From contig JADKAV010000004.1 of NCBI GenBank assembly GCA_016719135.1, forward strand, positions 1 through 64,000: a DNA stretch of 64,000 nucleotides, given 5' to 3'. The position numbers and the translations under genes were made by a program. Shown here in pieces: positions 34,229 to 41,766 of this stretch (the first letter of the stretch is position 1; the number at the start of each line of letters is the position of its first letter). Source of the DNA: Micrococcales bacterium (GTDB lineage: Bacteria; Actinomycetota; Actinomycetes; S36-B12; UBA10799). Below the pieces are notes generated by a model that worked only from the letters and a program-made list of their open reading frames with translations, was not told the origin of the DNA and ran no database searches.

Positions 34229-35977
34229 CTATTCCGTTTCGGGTTCGTCCTCGGGCACGAAGTCGACCCCTGCCTCGTCGCGCTGAGCCGGCGTGATGGG
34301 TGTGGGCGCCCCCGTCAACGGGTCCTGACCGGCTCCGGTCTTCGGGAACGCGATCACGTCGCGCAGCGAGTTCGCCCCGGCGAGCAGCATCACGATGCGG
34401 TCCCAGCCGAATGCGATCCCGCCGTGCGGTGGCGGTCCGTACTTGAACGCCTCGAGCAGGAAGCCGAACTTCTCCTGCGCCTCACGGTCATCGATGCCCA
34501 GCACCGAGAATGCGCGCTGCTGCACGTCGCGTGAGTGGATACGGATGGATCCCCCGCCGATCTCGTTGCCGTTGCAGACCAAGTCGTAGGCCCAGGCCAG
34601 AGCCGAACCGGGGTCGGTGTCGAACGTGTCCAGCGAGTCAGCGTTGGGAGACGTGAAGGGGTGGTGCACGGCCGTCCAGGCGACCGACCCGTCGTCGAGG
34701 TCGATCTCCTCGAACATCGGGGCGTCCACGATCCATACGAACGACCACTGGGTCTCGTCGATCAGACCCAGACGCCGGGCGATCTCATCACGGGTCGCCG
34801 CCAGCAGCCCGCGGGCGTCGCCGGGCTTGCCGGCGGCGAAGAAGATGCAGTCACCGGGGTTCGCACCCGTCGCCGCAACCAGGCCATCGCGTTCGGCCTC
34901 GGAGATGTTCTTGGCCACCGGACCGCCCAACGATCCGTCCTCGCCGACCGTGACGTAGGCCAGCCCCTTGGCGCCGCGCTGCTTGGCCCACTCCTGCCAG
35001 GCGTCGAAGGCCCGGCGGGCCTGACTCCCGCCGCCGGGCATGACGATGGCGCCCACGTACGGCGCCTGGAAGACCCGGAAGGGGGTCTGCGCGAAGTACT
35101 CGGTCAACTCGGTGAGTTCCAGATCGAAGCGCAGGTCCGGCTTGTCCGAGCCGTAGCGGCGCATCGCCTCGTCGTAGGTCATGTGCGGGATCGACCCGAT
35201 CTCATGGCCGAGGATCCCCTTCCACAGCGATCGGATCACGGCCTCCCCGACCTCGATCACATCCTGCTGCTCCACGAAGGACATCTCGATGTCCAGTTGT
35301 GTGAACTCCGGCTGCCGGTCGGCGCGGAAGTCCTCGTCGCGGTAGCAACGGGCGATCTGGTAGTACCGCTCCATGCCCGCGACCATGAGCAACTGCTTGA
35401 ACAGTTGCGGCGACTGCGGCAACGCGTACCAGTGTCCGGGCTGCAACCGCACCGGCACCAGGAAGTCCCGGGCTCCTTCGGGCGTCGACCGGGTCAGGGT
35501 CGGGGTCTCCACCTCCACGAAGTCCTGCTCGAGCAGCACGTCGCGGGCGAGTTGGTTGACCTTCGAGCGCATGCGCAGCGCGTTGGCCTGGCCGGGCCGG
35601 CGCAGGTCGAGGTACCGGTGGCGCAACCGCGTGTCCTCGCCGACCTCGACGTGCTCGTCGATTGGGAACGGCAGCGGTGCTGCCGGCGACAGGACCTCGA
35701 CAGACTCGGCGACGACCTCGACCTCCCCGGTGGGGAGTTCCGGGTTCTCGTTTCCCGCCGGGCGCACCCGAACCGTGCCCGTGACAGTGACGCAGTACTC
35801 GGACCGGAGATCGTGCGCGGCTTCGTCGTGCAGGACCACCTGGACGATGCCGGAGGCGTCGCGCAGATCCAGAAACGCCACCCCGCCGTGGTCGCGCCGA
35901 CGGCCGACCCACCCGGACAGGCTCACCTGCCGGTCGGCGTCGGATGCGCGCAGGCTTCCGGCATGGGTTCTCTTCAC
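34229..35977 (-). CDS. aspS: Aspartyl-tRNA synthetase
   Basis: Class IIb synthetase attaching Asp to tRNA-Asp. The 582-residue product has the N-terminal OB anticodon-binding domain (LSGWVGRRRDHGGVAFLDLRDASG) and the class II core: TPTLTRSTPEGARDFLVP, ALPQSPQLFKQLLMV, RCYRDEDFRADRQPEFTQLDIEMSF. The bacterial GAD insert is present, and motif 3 reads GGIAFGWDRIVMLL. Whether it also charges tRNA-Asn cannot be told from this window. It starts one base after the hisS stop, in one operon with hisS. Confidence 0.97.
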   Translation of the reverse strand: MKRTHAGSLRASDADRQVSLSGWVGRRRDHGGVAFLDLRDASGIVQVVLHDEAAHDLRSEYCVTVTGTVRVRPAGNENPELPTGEVEVVAESVEVLSPAAPLPFPIDEHVEVGEDTRLRHRYLDLRRPGQANALRMRSKVNQLARDVLLEQDFVEVETPTLTRSTPEGARDFLVPVRLQPGHWYALPQSPQLFKQLLMVAGMERYYQIARCYRDEDFRADRQPEFTQLDIEMSFVEQQDVIEVGEAVIRSLWKGILGHEIGSIPHMTYDEAMRRYGSDKPDLRFDLELTELTEYFAQTPFRVFQAPYVGAIVMPGGGSQARRAFDAWQEWAKQRGAKGLAYVTVGEDGSLGGPVAKNISEAERDGLVAATGANPGDCIFFAAGKPGDARGLLAATRDEIARRLGLIDETQWSFVWIVDAPMFEEIDLDDGSVAWTAVHHPFTSPNADSLDTFDTDPGSALAWAYDLVCNGNEIGGGSIRIHSRDVQQRAFSVLGIDDREAQEKFGFLLEAFKYGPPPHGGIAFGWDRIVMLLAGANSLRDVIAFPKTGAGQDPLTGAPTPITPAQRDEAGVDFVPEDEPETE

Positions 35978-35978
35978 G

Positions 35979-37235
35979 TCATTCTCCTGTCAATATCGCG
36001 CCAACGACCTCGTCGGCGGGAACACTTCGTTGCGAGCCGGATTCCAGGTGCTTGATCTGCACCGTGCCTTCGGCCAGTTCCTTGTCCCCGATGATGATGG
36101 CCCATCGGGCGCCGGACTTGTCGGCGGCTTTCATGGACCCCTTCATTCCGCGGCCACCGAAGGCCATGTCCACGCGGACACCATCGGCGCGCAGGCGACC
36201 TGCCAGGCGGGAGGCAGCGTCGCGGGCCGCCTCACCGAGGGGCACCAGGAACACGTCGACTGCACTGAGATCCCCGGGGTGCAGACCCTCGGCCTGGCAG
36301 GCGAGCAGTGTGCGGTCGGTGCCCAGGCCGAAGCCGATGCCAGACATGTCCGGTCCGCCGAGGGACTCCATCAGCCCGTCGTACCGGCCGCCACCGCCGA
36401 TACCGGACTGGGCACCCAGCGCGGGATGGTCGAACTCGAACGTGGTGCGGGTGTAGTAGTCCAGGCCGCGCACCAGGCGTGGGTTCAGGGTGAACCGAAC
36501 TCCTAGCGCGGTCAGTGCCTGCTGCACCCGCGAGAAGTGCTCCCGGCAGTCGTCACACAGGTGATCAGGCGGCAGGGGCGCGCCCTCGAGCAAGCTTTGG
36601 ACGTCGGGGCGCTTGTCGTCGAGCACACGCAGAGGATTGAGCCGGGCGCGCTCGGCCGTGGGCTCATCCAGTGGCAGACCGGCCAGGAACTCTTGCAGTG
36701 CCTCGCGGTAGCCGGGCCGGCACGTCCGGCAGCCGATCGAGGACACATAGAGCTGATACCCCCGCAGTCCCAACCTGCGATACCCCTCGTCGGCGATGGC
36801 GATGACCTCGGCGTCCAGGAGCGGATCATCGATTCCGATCGCCTCGACCCCCACCTGCTGCAGTTGCCGGTAACGGCCCTGTTGCGGGCGTTCGGCGCGG
36901 AAGAACGGACCGGCGTACCAGAGTTTGACCGGCAGGCTGCCCCGGTGCAGACCATTCTCCAGCACCGAACGCATCACTCCGGCCGTTCCTTCCGGGCGCA
37001 GCGACAACGAGCGATCCCCCCGGTCGGTGAACGTGTACATCTCTTTGCTCACGACATCGGTGGACTCCCCGACCCCGCGAACGAACACCGCGGTGTCCTC
37101 GAACACCGGCAGTTCGATGTAGCCGTACCCACCGAGTTCCGCGGCGCGACCCAGCGTGTTGCGCACGGCCAGGAAGTCCGCGGAGACGCCGGGCAGGTAT
37201 TCCGGCACACCGCGAGGTGCTTGCAGCAAGCTCAC
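35979..37235 (-). CDS. hisS: Histidyl-tRNA synthetase
   Basis: Class II synthetase charging tRNA-His. The 418-residue product starts MSLLQAPRGVPEYLPG and contains LRPEGTAGVMRSVLENG (motif 2), RAERPQQGRYRQLQQVGVEAIG, the histidine-A loops LVRGLDYYTRTTFEF and IGGGGRYDGLMESLGG, and GIGFGLGTDR (motif 3). A C-terminal anticodon-binding domain follows. Cys pairs in IGCRTCRPGY and LCDDCREHF form a possible zinc site, as in some homologues. It overlaps the metallo-hydrolase gene's stop by four bases (37232-37235). No T-box leader was seen. Confidence 0.97.
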   Translation of the reverse strand: MSLLQAPRGVPEYLPGVSADFLAVRNTLGRAAELGGYGYIELPVFEDTAVFVRGVGESTDVVSKEMYTFTDRGDRSLSLRPEGTAGVMRSVLENGLHRGSLPVKLWYAGPFFRAERPQQGRYRQLQQVGVEAIGIDDPLLDAEVIAIADEGYRRLGLRGYQLYVSSIGCRTCRPGYREALQEFLAGLPLDEPTAERARLNPLRVLDDKRPDVQSLLEGAPLPPDHLCDDCREHFSRVQQALTALGVRFTLNPRLVRGLDYYTRTTFEFDHPALGAQSGIGGGGRYDGLMESLGGPDMSGIGFGLGTDRTLLACQAEGLHPGDLSAVDVFLVPLGEAARDAASRLAGRLRADGVRVDMAFGGRGMKGSMKAADKSGARWAIIIGDKELAEGTVQIKHLESGSQRSVPADEVVGAILTGE

Positions 37236-37948
37236 AAGCCACGCCCCGGTGGCTGCTGCAGGTTCAGCGAGCGGGCCTGTTCCAAGAACGGGTTGCCGGT
37301 CAACTCCTGGCCGATCGTCGTCTGCTCACCGTGGCCGGGAAGCACCACCATCTCCGGGGGTTGCGGCAACACGACCGACGACAGCGACCGCATCATCTGC
37401 GCGGTGTCCCCGCCCGGTAGATCCGTGCGTCCGATCGAACCGGCGAACAGCAGGTCACCGGAATACATGACCGGCGGGATGTCACCTTGGGCATCGGTCA
37501 GGAACACCGTGGATCCGGGTGTGTGCCCCGGGGCGTGACGAACACCGAAGGTCAGGCCTGCCAGGTCGACCGAATGCTCGTCCTCGAGCAATCGCACGTC
37601 GTCGGGTTCAGCGAACTGCAGGCGCCCGCCGGTCATCTGCTCGAACATGACGCGAGTGTCCCCGGAGATCCCCGCCATCGGATCGGTCAGTAGATGGCGG
37701 TCCGCCGGATGGATGTACGCGGGCACATCGCGGGCTTCGCACACGGGCGTGACCGACCACATGTGATCGAGGTGCCCGTGGGTGACGAGTACCGCGACCG
37801 GTTGCAGGTGATGTTCACGAACCACCTCGTCCACTCCGGGCATGGCGTCTTTGCCGGGGTCGATGACGATGCACTCCGAACGTGGCCCGGTGGCCACGAC
37901 GAAGCAGTTGGTGCCCCACGGCCCAGCGGGAAATCCTGCGATCAACAC
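37232..37948 (-). CDS. Metallo-beta-lactamase-fold hydrolase (glyoxalase II-like)
   Basis: Cytoplasmic zinc hydrolase of 238 residues, just upstream of hisS as in many actinobacteria. The GTG at 37948 gives MLIAGFPAGPWGTNCFVVATG. Metal-binding motifs are THGHLDHMWSV (HxHxDH), VRHAPGHTPGSTVF, YSGDLLFAGSIGRTDLPGGD and LPGHGEQTTIGQE, all typical of the hydroxyacylglutathione-hydrolase-like group. The substrate in a glutathione-lacking actinobacterium is unknown and may be a mycothiol thioester. The frame is open further upstream but that sequence overlaps the divergent cyclophilin gene. Confidence 0.9.
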   Translation of the reverse strand: MLIAGFPAGPWGTNCFVVATGPRSECIVIDPGKDAMPGVDEVVREHHLQPVAVLVTHGHLDHMWSVTPVCEARDVPAYIHPADRHLLTDPMAGISGDTRVMFEQMTGGRLQFAEPDDVRLLEDEHSVDLAGLTFGVRHAPGHTPGSTVFLTDAQGDIPPVMYSGDLLFAGSIGRTDLPGGDTAQMMRSLSSVVLPQPPEMVVLPGHGEQTTIGQELTGNPFLEQARSLNLQQPPGRGL

Positions 37949-38061
37949 ACACACCAGCCTATCCGTGACACACGAACCGTCCCGATTCCGGCGGCACGTA
38001 GACTCCTGTTGCCGCCTGCCGCGCTCGCGCCGGGCGGCCTGGACCGACGGGAGGACAGCCG

Positions 38062-38910
38062 ATGACCACCGACAAGCGCCGACGCGAACTCGCACGCGCC
38101 AAGGCCGAACGACAGGCCCAGCGTCGCGCCGAGGCATCCGCGCGGGCTCGCCGGAACCGGCTCATCGGTCTTCTGGCCGCAGGCGCCGTCGTTACCGGAG
38201 CCGTTGTGTGGGCGGCGTGGCCGGACAGCACCGAGCAAGCGGGAGCTGAAGCCACCCCGGAAGCCGAGGGCTCACCCACCCCTGACGAATCCGCCTCCCC
38301 GACCGCGGAGGCCACGCCGGGCCCGGTCGCGACTCCGGCCGGCGTGACGTGCACCGAGCCGGGAGCGCCCCGCAACGACGGCCGAACCTGGGACAAACCG
38401 GCCGACCAGAACCTCTCCGGCACCGTCGACTGGATACTCAATACCAACTGCGGCCGGATCACGGTCGCGCTGGACGCGCAAGCAGCACCCAAGAACGTCA
38501 ACGCACTGGCATTCCTCACCGACCAGGGCTACTACTCGGGCAACTTCTGCCACCGGCTGACCACTGCCGGGATCTTCGTCCTGCAGTGCGGCTCCCCCGG
38601 CGCCGACGGGACTGGCGAGACCGGATTCACTGTTCCGGACGAGAACCTCCCTGATGAGGGCGAAGGCAACTACCCGGCGGGCACCGTCGCGATGGCCAAT
38701 CGGGGCCCGGACACCGCCAGCAGCCAGGTCTTCCTGGTGTACAAGAAGACCACCTTGCCAGCCGGCTACACCATCGTCGGGAAGGTCTCCGAGGGCCTGG
38801 ACGTGGTTAAGTACGTTGCAGCAGGGGGCGTGGAGGCGGGATCATCGGATGCGACCGATGGACCACCGGCACAACCCATCGTGATCAAGACCGCGTCGAT
38901 CGGAAACTAG
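38062..38910 (+). CDS. Membrane-anchored cyclophilin-type peptidyl-prolyl isomerase
   Basis: Extracytoplasmic folding enzyme. The 282-residue product has a strongly basic cytoplasmic N-terminus (KRRRELARAKAERQAQRRAEASARARRNR), one membrane helix (residues about 34-52) and an acidic Pro/Thr/Glu linker. The cyclophilin domain (residues about 115-282) carries NCGRITVALDAQAAPKNVNALAFL, YYSGNFCHRLTTAGIFVLQCG, GTVAMANRGPDTASSQVFLVY and GYTIVGKVSEGLDVV. Several usual catalytic residues (the Arg-Phe and Trp positions) are changed, so activity may be reduced. It is divergent from the hydrolase gene and followed closely by the DUF349 gene. Confidence 0.92.
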   Translation: MTTDKRRRELARAKAERQAQRRAEASARARRNRLIGLLAAGAVVTGAVVWAAWPDSTEQAGAEATPEAEGSPTPDESASPTAEATPGPVATPAGVTCTEPGAPRNDGRTWDKPADQNLSGTVDWILNTNCGRITVALDAQAAPKNVNALAFLTDQGYYSGNFCHRLTTAGIFVLQCGSPGADGTGETGFTVPDENLPDEGEGNYPAGTVAMANRGPDTASSQVFLVYKKTTLPAGYTIVGKVSEGLDVVKYVAAGGVEAGSSDATDGPPAQPIVIKTASIGN

Positions 38911-38914
38911 GACA

Positions 38915-40180
38915 ATGACTGACCAGACACCCAAGCCAGGGCCGGCTCCTGCCGAGTCGTTCGGCCGGGTCGCCGAGGACGGCACGGTCTTCCTGCGCCT
39001 GCCCGACGGCACCGAACGGCCAGTTGGCCAGTTCGCAGCCGGGGGCGCCGAAGAGGCACTGCACTACTACGCGACCAAATACAACGACCTGAGCCACTCG
39101 CTGGAACTCACCGCGATCCGTTTGGCCGACAACAAATGCTCACCGCGCGAGGCGCTCGTCGTGGCGGGCAGGGCCCGTCATGCCCTGGAGGAACCGGCGT
39201 TCATCGGCGATATCTCCTTGCTCATGGCCCGGATCGGGCAACTCGAGGTGCTGGCGAACATCCGCGGACAGATTCTCGACGAGGAGCGCAAGGCCGCGAC
39301 CATCGCCGGCCAGCAGGCCCGCGAGAAGATCGTCGTGGAGGCGGAGGAACTGGCTGCGTCGACTGCTTGGAAGCAGACCGGTGAGCGCTACCGGGCACTG
39401 GTCGACGAGTGGAAGAAACTCCCCAAGCCCACAGCGGAGCAGCGCCCGGCGACAGACGCACTATGGGAGCGTTTCCGGACGGCGCGACGGTCCTTCGACA
39501 AGGCGCGCAAGGTGCACCGCGACGAGCAGGACCGTAAGCGCGCCGCAGCGGTGGCCGCGAAGAACGCGCTGGCCGAGCAGGCCGAGGCATTGGCAGACTC
39601 CACCGATTGGCAGAGCACGGCGGCGGCATTTCGCGACCTCATGGAGCAGTGGAAGAAGGCCGGTTTCGCGGGCAAGCGCGACGATGAGGCCCTCTGGCAA
39701 CGTTTCCGCGGAGCACAGGAGAAGTTCTTCAGCGCGCGCAAGCAGACTTTCAACGCCCGCGACAACGAACAGAAGCAGAACCTTACGGCCAAGAAAGCAC
39801 TGGTCGTCAAGGCCGAGGCACTGCTGCCCATCAAGGACGCAAAATCTGCCCGCAAGGCCCTGCGCGACATCCAGGGCGAGTTCGCTGGGATCGGCCACGT
39901 TCCGCGTGCGGACAAGCCCAAACTGGACGCCCGTCTTCGAGCCGTCGATGACGCCATCCGATCGGCAGAGACCTCGGCATGGCGCCGGAGCAACCCGGAG
40001 ATTCGGGATCGGGCGCAGGGACTTGTGGACGCGTACCGCGCGTCTGTCAGCAAGCTCGAGACCGAGCTTGCTGCCGCGCAGAAATCTGGGGATCAAGCCA
40101 AGGTCGAGGCCGCTCAGCAGAGCCTCAATCAGCAGCGATTGATGCTGCAGTCAGCGGAAAAGAGCCTGTCGACGCTGTAG
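38915..40180 (+). CDS. DUF349 repeat protein
   Basis: The 421-residue, highly charged, helical protein carries DUF349 repeats, each built around a W...Y/FR.L...W/QWKK pattern: STAWKQTGERYRALVDEWKKLPK, STDWQSTAAAFRDLMEQWKKAGFAGKRDDEALWQRFRGAQEKFF, and a weaker third copy around ALRDIQGEFAGIGHVPRADKPKL. A coiled coil ends the protein. The N-terminus (FGRVAEDGTVFLRLPDGTERPVGQ) is a small separate domain conserved in actinobacterial members. Function is unknown. It follows the cyclophilin gene after four bases and these two are usual neighbours of relA. Confidence 0.9.
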   Translation: MTDQTPKPGPAPAESFGRVAEDGTVFLRLPDGTERPVGQFAAGGAEEALHYYATKYNDLSHSLELTAIRLADNKCSPREALVVAGRARHALEEPAFIGDISLLMARIGQLEVLANIRGQILDEERKAATIAGQQAREKIVVEAEELAASTAWKQTGERYRALVDEWKKLPKPTAEQRPATDALWERFRTARRSFDKARKVHRDEQDRKRAAAVAAKNALAEQAEALADSTDWQSTAAAFRDLMEQWKKAGFAGKRDDEALWQRFRGAQEKFFSARKQTFNARDNEQKQNLTAKKALVVKAEALLPIKDAKSARKALRDIQGEFAGIGHVPRADKPKLDARLRAVDDAIRSAETSAWRRSNPEIRDRAQGLVDAYRASVSKLETELAAAQKSGDQAKVEAAQQSLNQQRLMLQSAEKSLSTL

Positions 40181-40183
40181 CGC

Positions 40184-40236
40184 GCCGGTCTGACTCCCCC
40201 GCGAGTGACGCCAACCTCGGAGCGTCAACGACCGGC
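40184..40236 (+). terminator. Nested hairpin after the DUF349 gene
   Basis: GCCGGTC (40184-40190) pairs with GACCGGC (40230-40236). Inside lies TGACGC (40206-40211) / GCGTCA (40222-40227). It starts three bases after the stop codon. There is no U-run, so it is only a candidate terminator. Confidence 0.4.
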
Positions 40237-40283
40237 CGCGACTTGCAGCCGGATTCCCCTCCCAAGTCGGGCGCTGGGTTGCT

Positions 40284-40377
40284 CGGGTTGTGCACAGGTG
40301 CTGTTGCGCGGGGTCGTGTCTGTCGTACCCGGGTCGTAGCGTTTGTGGTGAGGGGTCGGGGCGGGTTGTGCACAGGT
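40284..40377 (+). repeat. Two 16-bp direct repeats upstream of the second HNH gene
   Basis: CGGGTTGTGCACAGGT occurs at 40284-40299 and again at 40362-40377, 78 bases apart. Each contains the palindrome TGTGCACA. They lie in the 262-base gap before the HNH gene and may be regulatory or recombination remnants. Confidence 0.6.
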
Positions 40378-40442
40378 TCATTCGGACTATTGCCCGGGCA
40401 CATCTATCGTACTAGTGTTCGAAGTAGAGGGGGAGGGGGATC

Positions 40443-41660
40443 ATGACCAGCACCATCAGCAGTACGAACACGGCGGTGTCGTTGCCGGGTCTGATCGCTT
40501 CTTTGCACGCGACGGTGGATGCGATCGTGGCCGCCGATCCGTCTGGTGAGTCGTTGGATGAGCTGGCTGGGGCGATCGAGCAGTTGCATGTGATTGCCCG
40601 CAAGGTGGATGCCGCGGAGATGCGACTGCTGGGTGGTTATGACGCCGCGGGTGGGGCGCAGATCGCCGGGCACCGCACTACCGGGGACTGGCTGGCCACC
40701 ACCACCGGGATCACCTCGCCGGCCGCGGGGTGGCGGGTACACACCGCCCGGGCCTTACGTGACGACCTACCTGAGACTGCTACGGCGTTGGGCCGCGGGC
40801 AGATCAGTCTGGAACATGTGCGGGCCATCCGCGGTGCCCGCCGGGTGTTGGGTGAGGACTACGCCGGTATCGAGGCCACGGTGGCCGGGATCGCAGCCCA
40901 GCACACCGCCGCGGATCTACGCACCATCCTGGAAGTGATCATCCAGCAGTACCGTCCGGAGGTCCACGACGACCTGGCCGAGCACGACCGGGCCCGCCGC
41001 CGGGTGGATCTGTCCCCGGGGCTGGACAACACCTGGATCCTCAACGGGCTGTTGGACGCCGCCACCGGTGAAGCACTGGCCGCGGCGTTCGACGTGTACG
41101 CCGCACCCACCGGCCCGGATGACACCCGCAGCCCGGGGCAGCGCCGCGCCGACGCCCTGGCCGAGATCGCCGGGCGCGCCGCTGATACCACTGACCGGCC
41201 CACCGGCACCGGGCACGTCACGATCACCGTGACCCCCGACCAACTCAACACAGGACTCGGGGTGCGCTGGCCCTCGGGGCTGCTCATGTCGCGGGTGGAG
41301 GTCGCCGAACACACCTGCACCGCCAAGGTCTCCCTGGTCGTGGGGCTCACCACCGATCAGGTCCACTGGCAGCCCCTGGCGGTCGGATTCGCGCAACGGT
41401 ACGCCACGAAAGCTCAGCGTGCCGCGCTGGCCGTGCGCGACGGTAACGGCTGCATCCACCCCGGCTGTATCGTCCCGGCGCATCGCTGCATCGCCCACCA
41501 CATCCGGCCCTGGGCCGCCGGCGGGCCCACCGACCTACCGAATTTGGTGCTGGTCTGCCACTACCACCACCGCCGCATCCACCACGGCAAACTGCACATC
41601 ACCCAAACCCCCACCGGCGCCTACACCACCACCGACCGACCCCCACCAGACACCGGATAG
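40443..41660 (+). CDS. DUF222 (13E12-type) HNH endonuclease, second copy
   Basis: 405-residue member of the actinobacterial 13E12 family with a strong ribosome site (GGAGGGGGATC before ATG). The N-terminal DUF222 part includes VDAAEMRLLGGYDAAGG, RTTGDWLATTTGITSPAAG and the family block SPGQRRADALAEIAG. The HNH domain has CIHPGC (337-342), CIAHHIRPWAAGGPTDLPNLVLVCHYHHRRIHHGKL. It differs strongly from the copy at 17131 and is closer to the variant having a Trp in the HNH loop. It is convergent with relA; the 106 bases between them show no clear terminator. Confidence 0.92.
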   Translation: MTSTISSTNTAVSLPGLIASLHATVDAIVAADPSGESLDELAGAIEQLHVIARKVDAAEMRLLGGYDAAGGAQIAGHRTTGDWLATTTGITSPAAGWRVHTARALRDDLPETATALGRGQISLEHVRAIRGARRVLGEDYAGIEATVAGIAAQHTAADLRTILEVIIQQYRPEVHDDLAEHDRARRRVDLSPGLDNTWILNGLLDAATGEALAAAFDVYAAPTGPDDTRSPGQRRADALAEIAGRAADTTDRPTGTGHVTITVTPDQLNTGLGVRWPSGLLMSRVEVAEHTCTAKVSLVVGLTTDQVHWQPLAVGFAQRYATKAQRAALAVRDGNGCIHPGCIVPAHRCIAHHIRPWAAGGPTDLPNLVLVCHYHHRRIHHGKLHITQTPTGAYTTTDRPPPDTG

Positions 41661-41766
41661 AACCAGGTGTCCGAGACGGCCTTCGTCACGATCACGACGC
41701 GGAGGCGAATCACGGGTCATGAGTGTCCTCAGCCATGCCGAGGCATAGGTCTACGCTGCCGGAGAA

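Noticed and set aside
34535..36055. 506-codon open frame on the plus strand opposite aspS
   Set aside because: Same reason: mirrors aspS, no recognisable protein, no start context.
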